Source: an uncultured Prevotellaceae bacterium
GTDB lineage: Bacteria > Bacteroidota > Bacteroidia > Bacteroidales > Bacteroidaceae
Assembly: GCA_902775605.1 (NCBI GenBank)
Contig: CACYNE010000025.1
Location: forward strand, 1-39,132
DNA: 39,132 nt
Direction of reading: 5' to 3'
The notes beneath the pieces were generated by a model that did not search any database, was not told the origin of the DNA, and saw nothing but the letters and a program-made list of their open reading frames with translations. Of the stretch, positions 14,945 to 23,093 are shown one piece after another (position 1 is the stretch's first letter; every line of letters starts with the position of its first letter). Made by a program: the position numbers and the translations under genes.

Positions 14945-16873
14945 TTATTTGTCCAGCGAACTGTAGATAGAGTTGTTACTGCGATACTCCGGCACAATAG
15001 CCTTCATCTTGCCTACCGTATCCATGTCATTGTATTTTCTGCCAATCTCATAGAGCTCGTCAATGTCCTTGCAAACCTCTGCATAGTCATATTCGCGCAC
15101 AGTGGCAATACGGATCTTCTTATGGAACGAGGGCTTGGTGGTCTCCTTCTCGTTGAGCACCTCCTCATAGAGCTTCTCACCCGGGCGCAGACCCGTAAAC
15201 TCAATCTTCACGTTGGTGGCACCACTCAGCATAATCATGCGCTTGGCCAGATCGGCAATCTTCACGGGCTGACCCATGTCAAACACGAAGATCTCACCAC
15301 CATGACCCTTGGTACCGGCCTCCAGCACCAGTTTACATGCCTCGGGAATCAGCATGAAGTAGCGGATGATATTTGGATCGGTCACCGTCAGCGGACCGCC
15401 ATGCTTAATCTGCTCCTTAAACAGGGGAATCACAGAACCGTTAGAGCCCAGCACATTACCAAAACGTGTGGTCACAAACTGGGTGACACCCTCAATCTTG
15501 CCGTCCTTGATGGCCTTGTCCAGACTCTGCACGTAAATCTCGCAGATACGCTTTGAGCATCCCATCACGTTGGTGGGGTTCACGGCCTTGTCGGTAGAAA
15601 TCATCACAAACTTCTTGGCCTGATACTTCACAGCCAGGTCGGCAATGACGCGTGTACCGATAATATTGTTTCTGACGCTCTCCGATGGGTTGTCCTCCAT
15701 CATGGGCACGTGCTTGTAGGCTGCGGCATGGAACACATAGTGAGGCTTGTATTTCTTAAACAGGGCCTCCATATAGTCATTTTCGCAGATATTGGCCACG
15801 ATGGTGTGGGCCTTGATGTCAGGCCACTCGTTATGCATCATCAGTCGGATGTCGTGCTGAGGAGTCTCTGCTGCATCCACCAATACCAATTCCGATGGCT
15901 TATATATAGCAATCTGGCGCACCATCTCACTACCAATACTACCTGCAGAACCCGTAATCATGATACACTTGCCTGTCAACTGCTCGCCTACCGACTCCAT
16001 GTCAACCTCAATCTCGTCGCGAGGCAGCAGGTCCTCAATGCTGATCTCACGCAACTGAGTTGCAGAACCCATCACATTGTTAGGGTCTTTCACCTCTTGG
16101 GCGTCCTGTGTCACATAGATGCGGATGCCGGCCTTGATCAGTTCCTCCTGGAACTCCTGGTGATTGCGGAAGATGTTCAGTCGCTGAGGTGATACGATCA
16201 ATGCCTGAATACCTTCCTTCGTCAAGGTGTCCATCAGACTCCTGTCGAAGAAATGCACCTTTTTACCCATCAGGATATGGCCGTCCATCTCCTTGTCAAC
16301 AGTGGCAAAGCCCTTCAGGGCAAAGTTCATGGGCTTCTCGCTGCGGATGTGTTTGGCAATGGCGATGCCATCACTCTGCACACCGAAGATATATGATCTC
16401 TTGGCACGCTGATTGGCAAACAGCAGGTCGTGAAGGGTCTTCACGGCGATACGTGTAATCCAAATCAGCACGGTGCCCATCAGGAACGCACCGAAGATTT
16501 GTCTGGAGGTGATGCTCTGCAGTACGGCGATATCAAAATACTTGAATATAAAGTGGGCTATCTGTGACAGTACCAAACCAGTCAGCATAGCATAGCCTGT
16601 GCGCTGCAGGTCAACAAACGATGAATAGCGCAGGATACCAGAGTAGGTCTTGAAAATACGGAATCCTATATTATGGAGAATAACGAAGATGAGCCCATTG
16701 AGTGCTGCAGCCTCCAGATTGTCCCAAGAGCGCACGTCTCTATTATATAGTAGGAACATAAAAGCATAGGAGCCGACAACAATGGCATTGTCTATAAGCA
16801 GAATACCCCAAATAGGTAAAGCTCTTCTACTAAAATACCAGTTGGCTATTTTTCCAAGATAACCCATATTCAT
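14945..16873 (-). CDS. FlaA1/CapD/WbpM-type nucleoside-diphosphate sugar dehydratase or epimerase
   Basis: Membrane-bound sugar-nucleotide enzyme of polysaccharide synthesis, 642 residues. Four to five membrane helices (about 20-145) are followed by a nucleotide-binding-like domain (155-260) and a short-chain dehydrogenase domain. The latter has the NAD(P) loop TGSAGSIG (307-314), and STDKAVNPTNVMGCSKR, where Met replaces the usual catalytic Tyr, as is characteristic of the WbpM group of UDP-GlcNAc 4,6-dehydratases. LRPGEKLYEE is also conserved. It probably makes the UDP-4-keto sugar precursor of a bacillosamine- or FucNAc-like residue. The start is ATG 16873, with a second ATG two codons on. 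It has its own promoter, separate from the lipoprotein gene upstream. Confidence 0.93.
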   Translation of the reverse strand: MNMGYLGKIANWYFSRRALPIWGILLIDNAIVVGSYAFMFLLYNRDVRSWDNLEAAALNGLIFVILHNIGFRIFKTYSGILRYSSFVDLQRTGYAMLTGLVLSQIAHFIFKYFDIAVLQSITSRQIFGAFLMGTVLIWITRIAVKTLHDLLFANQRAKRSYIFGVQSDGIAIAKHIRSEKPMNFALKGFATVDKEMDGHILMGKKVHFFDRSLMDTLTKEGIQALIVSPQRLNIFRNHQEFQEELIKAGIRIYVTQDAQEVKDPNNVMGSATQLREISIEDLLPRDEIEVDMESVGEQLTGKCIMITGSAGSIGSEMVRQIAIYKPSELVLVDAAETPQHDIRLMMHNEWPDIKAHTIVANICENDYMEALFKKYKPHYVFHAAAYKHVPMMEDNPSESVRNNIIGTRVIADLAVKYQAKKFVMISTDKAVNPTNVMGCSKRICEIYVQSLDKAIKDGKIEGVTQFVTTRFGNVLGSNGSVIPLFKEQIKHGGPLTVTDPNIIRYFMLIPEACKLVLEAGTKGHGGEIFVFDMGQPVKIADLAKRMIMLSGATNVKIEFTGLRPGEKLYEEVLNEKETTKPSFHKKIRIATVREYDYAEVCKDIDELYEIGRKYNDMDTVGKMKAIVPEYRSNNSIYSSLDK

Positions 16874-16953
16874 TGTTTTAATACATTAATAATCTTTCTC
16901 TCTCTATTCTCTGTTGTGTTGAAAAATATGACATTTTTGTCAGATTTCGGCTG

Positions 16954-16961
16954 CAAAGTTA
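16954..16961 (-). promoter_or_regulatory. -7 element before the dehydratase gene
   Basis: On the minus strand TAACTTTG at 16954-16961, about 80 bases above the start. The -33 half is poor. The remaining intergenic bases to 17074 are A/T rich; I see no gene there. Confidence 0.55.
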
Positions 16962-17074
16962 AATATTTTTTTTCATATTTTAATGTATTATTCCAATTTT
17001 TTTCTATAATAGTTGCATTTTCTTGACGTTTTCCTTCCTTTCTTGGTGAAGAATGGGGCCATGGTCATTCATTC

Positions 17075-17464
17075 TTAGTATTTGTAATAGCTCCAAGTCT
17101 TGCTTCCTTGACTGAGAATGAGGTCGTCACCGTCCAGGTTTTCTATCTTCAGTCGGATATCGGTAAAGGGCTTCAGGCCAAACGCATCCTCTACGAAAGT
17201 GGTATCTGACGCCAGACAGTCGATGGACGAGCATTGGATAAACAGACTGTCGCCCGTATGCTGAAACTTGCCATAGACAAACGTTCCCTGTCCGTCGCGA
17301 AACAGCGTGACGCTTCCCGAAAAACTGATATATCTGTTGTCCGTCCCGCTCTGTCGCCACTGCCCCCACAAATCACCTGCCTCTCTTCCTTCCTGACAGG
17401 AGAAAAGGCAAAGGGGTAAAAGGGTGAAAAGGTAAAAGGGTAAACGCTTATAGAATCTTGCCAT
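17075..17464 (-). CDS. Small lipoprotein of the polysaccharide locus
   Basis: I cannot assign a function. The 129-residue product has a signal peptide with lipobox LFSC (MARFYKRLPFYLFTLLPLCLFSC). The mature part (about 105 residues) begins with DLWGQWRQ, continues with ISFSGSVTLFRDGQGTFVYGKF, and ends with ILSQGSKTWSYYKY; alternating strands suggest a lipocalin-like or small beta-barrel fold of the lipoprotein kind found in Bacteroidota. The ATG at 17464 overlaps the end of the Wzi-like gene by 17 bases in another frame. A longer frame exists upstream, but it lies entirely inside the Wzi-like gene and lacks a signal peptide, so it is rejected. Confidence 0.75.
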   Translation of the reverse strand: MARFYKRLPFYLFTLLPLCLFSCQEGREAGDLWGQWRQSGTDNRYISFSGSVTLFRDGQGTFVYGKFQHTGDSLFIQCSSIDCLASDTTFVEDAFGLKPFTDIRLKIENLDGDDLILSQGSKTWSYYKY

Positions 17465-18968
17465 GATAACTGATTTTAAGGTTAAACGTTGAGCAGTCGC
17501 CATAGATATTGCCCTTGTCCACTGCGTATGCACCCGAGAACTGCCAGTTGCCGGTGGTATAGATGCCCTGCACCATCGCATCAAACGAGTGGTGCTTCTC
17601 CGCCAATGGGAAGTCGTAGGTGCCCCATCCCTCACGATAGGAACCCTTCACCAGATAACTCAGGTTGTCCGTGACGTCGCCGCTCACTCCCATATGCCAT
17701 GCCTTCACTCTGTTGTCGCGAAAGGCGGTGTATCCATCCTTATTATATATAGGTGAGGTGATGAGGGCGATGCCGGGCGTCATGCCATAGTGGGTGTAAC
17801 TGTCATAGCAGGTGTGGTTATAGTATTCATCCTTGCCAGTCACCAGGTCGGTAATCTCTGTCCGCATGTGCTCCGGATAGTCGCCCTTGTCATAGTGCAA
17901 CGGTCCACTTTGGTTGGTCGATTGGAAATACTCCACCACTGCCTTGCGCACATACTGTCTGCCCTCCGCGTTGTTATTATACTGCAGTCCGCAGGTGCCG
18001 TCCCATCCGTTACTCTTCCTCATGCCAGAGCCATCCTCAAACAGATCATCATAATAGGCCTGCAGCACGTGGTCCTTGTCGATGTTCCAGCCCACCTGCA
18101 CCGTCATCTCGCCCAGGTGATTACCGAAAATCCAGTCCTCCATGGCGTCGTTCTCATAGTAGTTCTTGTCGCCCAAGGGCAGGATGACGTCGAGATATGA
18201 TTTCAGGTCGGTGGGCTTGTCCTTGGTGATGAGCACATCGTTTTCGTCATACGCATATTTCTTGCCGCCAAACTGCACCACATGCTCTATGCCGCCGATG
18301 AAGAAGAAATGCTTATTCGGATTGATGCGGAAATACAGGTGCTTCTGGTGGTAGAGGATATCCCTGGCATACTTGCCGTTGACGTTCTTGCCATTGGCAT
18401 TCACGCCTCGGAAGAAGGCATCCTCGCGATAGTCACTGTCCAAAAACTTACCATAGCCGCCGTCAAAGTTCAACTCCAGCACGCCCTTGGTGAACGGCAC
18501 GGTCCAATAGCCGTTCGTTCCCAGGTGTATCTGGGCAAAGGGTTTGGCGTTGGTGCCCTTGGCAAACGAGCCTATCGACAACTCCTCATCACGCATCACT
18601 GGCTTCTGCTCCCGCGTGCCTGCCTCCAGAAAGAAGTCCTGCCACGACAGGTTGGCATAGCACTGCTGCAAATAGGCCTTGTGGTCGGCATGCACCGAGG
18701 CGATGACATCCACACCACCCGTCAGTGTCCAGTCCTTGCCCAGTTGATGCTCGATGTTCACGGCCCCTCGTGTATAACCCGTATTTGCCCTGGTGCCCAG
18801 CACATGGTGACGGTTGGTCACCAACTGATAGGCTGTATAGTCGCCTGTTCCCACAGCCATTTCTGTGGTCAGGTCATACGAAAGATGTGTCTTCTGTGAG
18901 TCCTGTGCATTTGACGCCAGCGAACAAATCGCGCCAATGGCCATCAGGAAAAGGGATTTGTTGTTCAT
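17448..18968 (-). CDS. Wzi-like capsule assembly outer-membrane protein
   Basis: Exported beta-barrel of 506 residues with a signal peptide (MNNKSLFLMAIGAICSLASNAQ). The sequence is a run of amphipathic strands with frequent Tyr, Trp and Gly (for example YANLSWQDFFLEAGTREQKP and SYLVKGSYREGWGTYDFPLA), the look of the capsule assembly Wzi family. Members bind exported polysaccharide and help attach it to the cell surface. It follows the phosphoglycosyl transferase by 12 bases and precedes a small lipoprotein, so all three are likely on one transcript with the glycosyltransferase upstream. There are no obvious frame breaks. Confidence 0.82.
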   Translation of the reverse strand: MNNKSLFLMAIGAICSLASNAQDSQKTHLSYDLTTEMAVGTGDYTAYQLVTNRHHVLGTRANTGYTRGAVNIEHQLGKDWTLTGGVDVIASVHADHKAYLQQCYANLSWQDFFLEAGTREQKPVMRDEELSIGSFAKGTNAKPFAQIHLGTNGYWTVPFTKGVLELNFDGGYGKFLDSDYREDAFFRGVNANGKNVNGKYARDILYHQKHLYFRINPNKHFFFIGGIEHVVQFGGKKYAYDENDVLITKDKPTDLKSYLDVILPLGDKNYYENDAMEDWIFGNHLGEMTVQVGWNIDKDHVLQAYYDDLFEDGSGMRKSNGWDGTCGLQYNNNAEGRQYVRKAVVEYFQSTNQSGPLHYDKGDYPEHMRTEITDLVTGKDEYYNHTCYDSYTHYGMTPGIALITSPIYNKDGYTAFRDNRVKAWHMGVSGDVTDNLSYLVKGSYREGWGTYDFPLAEKHHSFDAMVQGIYTTGNWQFSGAYAVDKGNIYGDCSTFNLKISYHGKIL

Positions 18969-18980
18969 AGGCTTTTGGCT

Positions 18981-19613
18981 TTAGAACTTCTTGCCAAACA
19001 CGATATTGATGAATGTCTTGAAAAGGATCTTAGCGTCAAACAACCACGAGCGATGCTCCAGATAATACAGGTCCAGCTCCAGTCGGCGCAGCATCTTCTC
19101 CATGGTGTCCGTATAGCCGTTATAAAGGGTGGCATACGAGGTCACGCCCGGACGGATCTGGTAGAGATAGACATATCGTGGGTCATGCTCGATAATCTGC
19201 TTGATATAGAACTCACGTTCCGGACGGGGACCGATAAAGGCCATATCGCCTTTCACCACGTTCCATAGCTGGGGCAGCTCATCCAAATGGTGGTCTCGCA
19301 GAAACTTGCCCACCTTGGTCAGGCGCGTCTCCTTACCCTCACAATTATACAGGGCAGGACCATTCTTCTCGGCGTCCACACGCATGCTGCGAAACTTATA
19401 GATTTTAAATGGTCTGCCAAAGCGACCTATTCGTTCTTGCTGGAAGATGGCTGGACCGCCGTCCTCTCGCTTCACCATGATGTAGCAAATGGCGAAAAGA
19501 GGTGAAAAAATAACGAGGCAAATCAAAGCAACGAAGAAGTCCAGAAGACGCTTGATGTTGCGCTCCACTTCGTTCATGCCGTCCAGTACGTAACCGTTTT
19601 CCAGTTTTGTCAT
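18981..19613 (-). CDS. Sugar transferase initiating polysaccharide synthesis (monotopic phosphoglycosyl transferase)
   Basis: Transfers the first sugar-1-phosphate to undecaprenyl phosphate at the inner membrane. The 210-residue protein is the short PglC-like form without the membrane domain of WcaJ-type proteins. It has one re-entrant helix (about 22-47) starting KRLLDFF, then GGPAIFQQERIGRFGRPF (52-69), KFRSM (73-77), the catalytic Asp-Glu pair in LDELPQLWNV (Asp111, Glu112), and FIGPRPE (127-132). ATG 19613 is the first of two possible starts. It lies 61 bases after the glycosyltransferase gene, with no clear promoter in between. It is the only initiating enzyme in the window, so it should start the repeat unit, probably with the sugar made by the dehydratase. 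Confidence 0.95.
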   Translation of the reverse strand: MTKLENGYVLDGMNEVERNIKRLLDFFVALICLVIFSPLFAICYIMVKREDGGPAIFQQERIGRFGRPFKIYKFRSMRVDAEKNGPALYNCEGKETRLTKVGKFLRDHHLDELPQLWNVVKGDMAFIGPRPEREFYIKQIIEHDPRYVYLYQIRPGVTSYATLYNGYTDTMEKMLRRLELDLYYLEHRSWLFDAKILFKTFINIVFGKKF

Positions 19614-19674
19614 ATTCCAGAGTGTAATCTCAATAGTTTCTGTTCACTATATTAACGAGAAAAACGGTATAATA

Positions 19675-20487
19675 TTATATGGAAGCGCATTTTTTTCTGC
19701 TTTTGTAGAAAATACTGTCAATATGCTTTTTTACCAGCTTTTTCAGGTGGGTGGGAACGAAGAGTCCATAGAAATAGCAAACTGACTTTATTTTCGAAAA
19801 ACCAAGTACTTTCTGGTATATCAGGATGTTGTATCTGATGAGTCCTAACTTGTTGCTGGACACCGAGTTCTGCCTGTTCCTGTAATAGGCCAGCGGCTCC
19901 TGAATGGCAAACGCGCGGCCACAGTCTCGCAGGATGCTCAGGAACAGTCCCCAGTCCTGACGCTTGCGGATGGCAGGCATATAGTATTTCTTGCCCAGCA
20001 ACTTGGTGTCATAGACGGCCGTCAGACAACCAATCTTATTGTCGCGCTTCAGCTGGTTAAAAGAGGTGGTGGCGGGCGCAATCACAATGCCCTCCTCCTG
20101 GTCTTGGTCATCGCATACAATATAAGTGGCATGACTGATGGCGCACTGTCGTTCAGTCATAAAGGCAATCTGTTTCTCCAGTTTTTCGGGAACCCATCTG
20201 TCGTCACTGTCGCAGAAGGCGATATAACGGCCTTTGGCTCTTTCGATAGACTTGTTACGTGCGTAGCCAGGTCCATGGTTACTGTCCAGATACAGCACAT
20301 TCACTCTGCTATCCTGCTCGCTGTATTGCTTCAGGATATTCAGAGTCTGTTCATCATTCGAATGGTCGTCGGTGATGAGAAGTTCCAGGTCTATATATGT
20401 TTGGCTCAAAATGCTCTCGATACTTGCCGCCAGGTGCCTGGCACCATTAAACGAAGGCATGATGACCGATACGAGTTTCTCGCTCAT
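19675..20487 (-). CDS. Family 2 glycosyltransferase
   Basis: Cytoplasmic transferase adding a sugar to the lipid-linked repeat unit. The 270-residue protein has the GT-A opening VSVIMPSFNGARHLAASIESIL, then ELLITDDHSNDEQT, GPGYARNKSIERAKGRYIAFCDSDDRW with the nucleotide-sugar-binding Asp-Ser-Asp, and a C-terminal helix pair. The ATG at 20485-20487 gives this N terminus; the longer frame runs back through a dispersed repeat and begins with residues not found in the family, so it is rejected. The promoter is supplied by that repeat (TACCTTTG at 20505-20512). The acceptor and donor cannot be read from the sequence. Confidence 0.92.
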   Translation of the reverse strand: MSEKLVSVIMPSFNGARHLAASIESILSQTYIDLELLITDDHSNDEQTLNILKQYSEQDSRVNVLYLDSNHGPGYARNKSIERAKGRYIAFCDSDDRWVPEKLEKQIAFMTERQCAISHATYIVCDDQDQEEGIVIAPATTSFNQLKRDNKIGCLTAVYDTKLLGKKYYMPAIRKRQDWGLFLSILRDCGRAFAIQEPLAYYRNRQNSVSSNKLGLIRYNILIYQKVLGFSKIKSVCYFYGLFVPTHLKKLVKKHIDSIFYKSRKKCASI

Positions 20488-20498
20488 TTTTTTTAATT

Positions 20499-20672
20499 TG
20501 GCTGCAAAGGTACGAATAAGTGAGCAAAATGCAAAAGGAAAACTTGTTTTTCTTTTCATTTTCGAACGAAAGTACCTTCGGCGACTAGCCAAAGTACAAA
20601 TAAGTGAGCAAAAAACCAAATTGTATTTGGGTTTTTTCGAGCGAAAGTAGCTCGACCAAAGGTCAAGATACT
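20499..20672. repeat. Two head-to-tail copies of a promoter-bearing dispersed repeat
   Basis: Both copies start with CAAAG(G)TAC(G/A)AATAAGTGAGCAAAA (about 20505 and 20592), contain an inner A/T-rich palindrome, and end with CGA(A/G)CGAAAGTA, followed by short inverted repeats (CTCGACCAAAGGTC near 20651). A third copy is at 26395-26455. On the minus strand the left edge of each copy is the -7 box of the next gene: TACCTTTG at 20505-20512 with TTTG at 20532-20535 (19 bases apart). Confidence 0.8.
20505..20535 (-). promoter_or_regulatory. Promoter of the glycosyltransferase gene, inside a repeat
   Basis: On the minus strand TTTG (20532-20535), 19 bases, TACCTTTG (20505-20512), 18 bases above the ATG. 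Confidence 0.75.
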
Positions 20673-20689
20673 ACTTTTTTAGTAAATAA

Positions 20690-20721
20690 TTTGTTTACTA
20701 CTGAAAAAAAAAGTAATTTTG
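20690..20721 (+). promoter_or_regulatory. Promoter of the beta-propeller-like gene
   Basis: TTTG (20690-20693), 20 bases, TAATTTTG (20714-20721), 26 bases before the ATG at 20748. Confidence 0.65.
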
Positions 20722-20747
20722 TCGAAAATTTCAGTGATTATCATCCA

Positions 20748-21989
20748 ATGAATAAAATAGAGTCATTCGTATATAACCTCGTCAAGAACAATTATATCAT
20801 TAAGAATCTGGTGCGTAACACCTACCAGATGTGTTATGACCTCCTGCCTAATTACGAATCATCTTTCAGTCAACCTCCCATACTCCGTGAGAGTTCTTTC
20901 TTTGGCTTTCACGATGTCACGCCTTTCAGTGCCGATGGCACCAAGCATCTGGCCTATCGTCTGACAATCCCTTTGCGGATGCCTTCCCGCGACGACCTGC
21001 TGGAAGTGGGCTATTGGATGGGCGAGAACTTCGCCGAGTGGGTGCACCTGGGCGAGACAGGTGCCTGGAACTATCACAAGGGCTGTCGCCTGCAGTGGGT
21101 GGACGACCATCGCTGCATCTTCAATAATGTGGCCGACGGCAGACTCTGTGCAGATATCATTCATGTTGATACCCTCAAACAGACGCGCCTCTCGTGGCCC
21201 ATTGATACTGTGAGTCCTGATGGCAAACGAGCTACCTCTTTCAGCTATGAGCGCCTGCAGGCCATGATGCCCGGCTATGGCTATCTCTATGGCGATGCCG
21301 ATGCCTGCATGGACGAACCTCTGAGCGATAAGACGGGCCTCTTTATGATTGACCTCCAGACCAACAATCGCCAGCTGCTGCTCAGCCTGAAGGAGTTGTC
21401 TGCCTTCCAGCACGAACCTACCATGGACGACACCTTCCATTTCGTCACCCATACCGAGTTCTCGGCCGACAACCGCTATCTGGCTTTCCTCCATCGTTGG
21501 TATAAGGGCACCTTCCATCGCACGCGCCTCGTGGTCTATGATCTCCAGACCAAACAGCTCTTCGCATCGCCCACCACGGGCATGGTGTCGCATTATCACT
21601 GGAACCGGGAGAATGGCATCGTGGCCTATTGTCGCATGGAGAACATCGATTCGCATGTCTATTTCTCTGCGCCCGACATGAAGGAATGGAAGCGTTGTGG
21701 CTATCCTCAACTCAACTCCGACGGTCATCAGCACTTCATCGACAATGACTGGTTCCTCGTGGACACCTATCCCGACAAGTGGCGCCATGCCAAACTCTTC
21801 AAGGTGAACCGCATCACTGATGAGGTCATCCTCCTGGCCGATGTCAAGAGTCCCAAGGCTTTCGTCGCGCCCGACCCTGATCACTGGTGGAAGTGTGACC
21901 TCCATCCCCGCTCTGATGCCTCCGGTCGCTTCGTCTCTTTCGACACCGTCCACACCGGCATCCGCTCCCTCTGCATCATGGAACTATAA
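20748..21989 (+). CDS. Predicted beta-propeller protein of the polysaccharide locus
   Basis: I do not recognise a specific function. The 413-residue product has no signal peptide; after an amphipathic start (MNKIESFVYNLVKNNYIIKN) come repeated segments of the WD40-like or TolB-like propeller type: FFGFHDVTPFSADGTKHLAYR, CRLQWVDDHRCIFNN, FHFVTHTEFSADNRYLAFLHRWY, HYHWNRENGIVAYCR, HPRSDASGRFVSFDT. His-rich turns (GHQHFIDNDW, DPDHWWKCDLHP) are notable and recall metal-dependent oligogalacturonate lyase-type propellers. It is the only plus-strand gene inside a minus-strand polysaccharide locus, flanked by repeats on both sides. ATG 20748 is preceded by a matching promoter; the longer frame begins in the repeat and is rejected. 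It might modify or sense the polysaccharide. Confidence 0.75.
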   Translation: MNKIESFVYNLVKNNYIIKNLVRNTYQMCYDLLPNYESSFSQPPILRESSFFGFHDVTPFSADGTKHLAYRLTIPLRMPSRDDLLEVGYWMGENFAEWVHLGETGAWNYHKGCRLQWVDDHRCIFNNVADGRLCADIIHVDTLKQTRLSWPIDTVSPDGKRATSFSYERLQAMMPGYGYLYGDADACMDEPLSDKTGLFMIDLQTNNRQLLLSLKELSAFQHEPTMDDTFHFVTHTEFSADNRYLAFLHRWYKGTFHRTRLVVYDLQTKQLFASPTTGMVSHYHWNRENGIVAYCRMENIDSHVYFSAPDMKEWKRCGYPQLNSDGHQHFIDNDWFLVDTYPDKWRHAKLFKVNRITDEVILLADVKSPKAFVAPDPDHWWKCDLHPRSDASGRFVSFDTVHTGIRSLCIMEL

Positions 21990-22280
21990 TAATTCTCCAA
22001 TTCTCTAATTCTTGATAAAAAAAGAAAAAGCAATAGATTACTTCACGAGATTTATAAGGTCAAGAATTAGAGAATTAGAGAATTTTGCAGTCCTGAAGGA
22101 CTGATGGCTCTGAATTAATAAGAATTATTAGAAATCTGTCCGTCGGACAGATAAAAAATCTCAAATCCTCATTAATTCATAATCAACCAAGGATTGAGAA
22201 ATTCTCCAATTCTCTAATTCTTGATAAGAAAAAGCAATTGATTACCTCGCGAGATTTTAAGGACAGGAATTCTTGACAAA
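21990..22280. repeat. Hairpin repeat, copy A
   Basis: The entire space between two convergent genes is repeat. Outer arms 21991-22015 and 22060-22084 pair at 24 of 25 bases (AATTCTCTAATTCTTGA type). Next are a perfect hairpin 22088-22103 (CAGTCCTGAAGGACTG) and another at 22134-22152 (ATCTGTCCGTCGGACAGAT), an imperfect CAACC/GGATTG stem at 22184-22196, and a partial second unit (22200-22280). Bases 22074-22152 are identical to 39035-39113. It may serve as a two-way terminator. Confidence 0.85.
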
Positions 22281-22284
22281 AAAA

Positions 22285-23076
22285 TTAATAATAAGTCTTG
22301 AGAATATAACTGAGCGCTTCAAAGTTATAGCGGCAGTACTTGCTGCGACGGAACGTGCCCGTAGAGGCATGCTCCGCGTCATTGACACGAATACCCGGCT
22401 CATAGATAACCTTGAGCCCATGCTGCTGACATACCTCACCCAGATAGATCTCCTCGCAAAACAAGAACACCGGATAATTGATAATCCCGCAAGCCTCAAA
22501 AAACCGCTTCGTGAGGATGATAAACGACCCGTGACCCGCATAGATCTCGCCCCGTTCATGACTCATCAGCTTCTTTGACTTATAGAGCGTGTGGTTGTAT
22601 ATCCAGTTGACCAGCGGAAAACGGAACTTGATCTTCAGCACCTGCAACTTCCGCTTCGCATACCTCCGCATAATCTTCGGGTTCCTGTCGCGATGCTCCG
22701 CGTCCGAGTAGATCTGCGGCGCTATCCAGCCCGTCTTGTCATCCACGACCGTACCCATCAGCTGCGAGAAGAAGGCCTTGTCCATCACCACATCCACATT
22801 ACTGATGATGACATAGTCATACGTCATGGGCGAGAACTGCTCCATGCCCAGTCTCACCGCCCCGAAATATCCCTTGTTCTCACCCGAGGCCAGGGTATGC
22901 AGGACAAATCCCTCTGGGGCGTAGCTGATGACCTCGGCAGGCACCGAGTTATCCACGGCGATGACCTCCACCGCCACCTCTCCTTGCGCGTTCTTCACCG
23001 CCTGGTCTATCGACGCCAGGTATTGAGTCAGTCGGTCGCAGGAGTGATAGTTGACGCAGTATATTGCAATTCTCAT
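22285..23076 (-). CDS. Family 2 glycosyltransferase
   Basis: GT-A transferase of 263 residues, rhamnosyltransferase-like subfamily. The opening MRIAIYCVNYHSCDRLTQYLASI is followed by VEVIAVDNSVP, GENKGYFGAVRLGMEQ, and YDYVIISNVDVVMDK, where the Asn-Val-Asp replaces the Asp-x-Asp of other members. HGSFIILTKRFFEACG and FLFCEEIYLGEVCQQHGLKV follow, with the Glu-Glu of the active site. ATG 23076 is used; the frame extends four codons further to a TTG that lies just after the stop of the upstream gene. It is the last of four glycosyltransferase genes reading in the same direction and stops only four bases before the repeat begins. Confidence 0.9.
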   Translation of the reverse strand: MRIAIYCVNYHSCDRLTQYLASIDQAVKNAQGEVAVEVIAVDNSVPAEVISYAPEGFVLHTLASGENKGYFGAVRLGMEQFSPMTYDYVIISNVDVVMDKAFFSQLMGTVVDDKTGWIAPQIYSDAEHRDRNPKIMRRYAKRKLQVLKIKFRFPLVNWIYNHTLYKSKKLMSHERGEIYAGHGSFIILTKRFFEACGIINYPVFLFCEEIYLGEVCQQHGLKVIYEPGIRVNDAEHASTGTFRRSKYCRYNFEALSYILKTYY

Positions 23077-23093
23077 TTCCTCATTCAATATGT

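Noticed and set aside
20859-21953. 364-codon frame opposite the propeller gene
   Set aside because: No start context or family features; the plus-strand frame has a promoter and propeller repeats.
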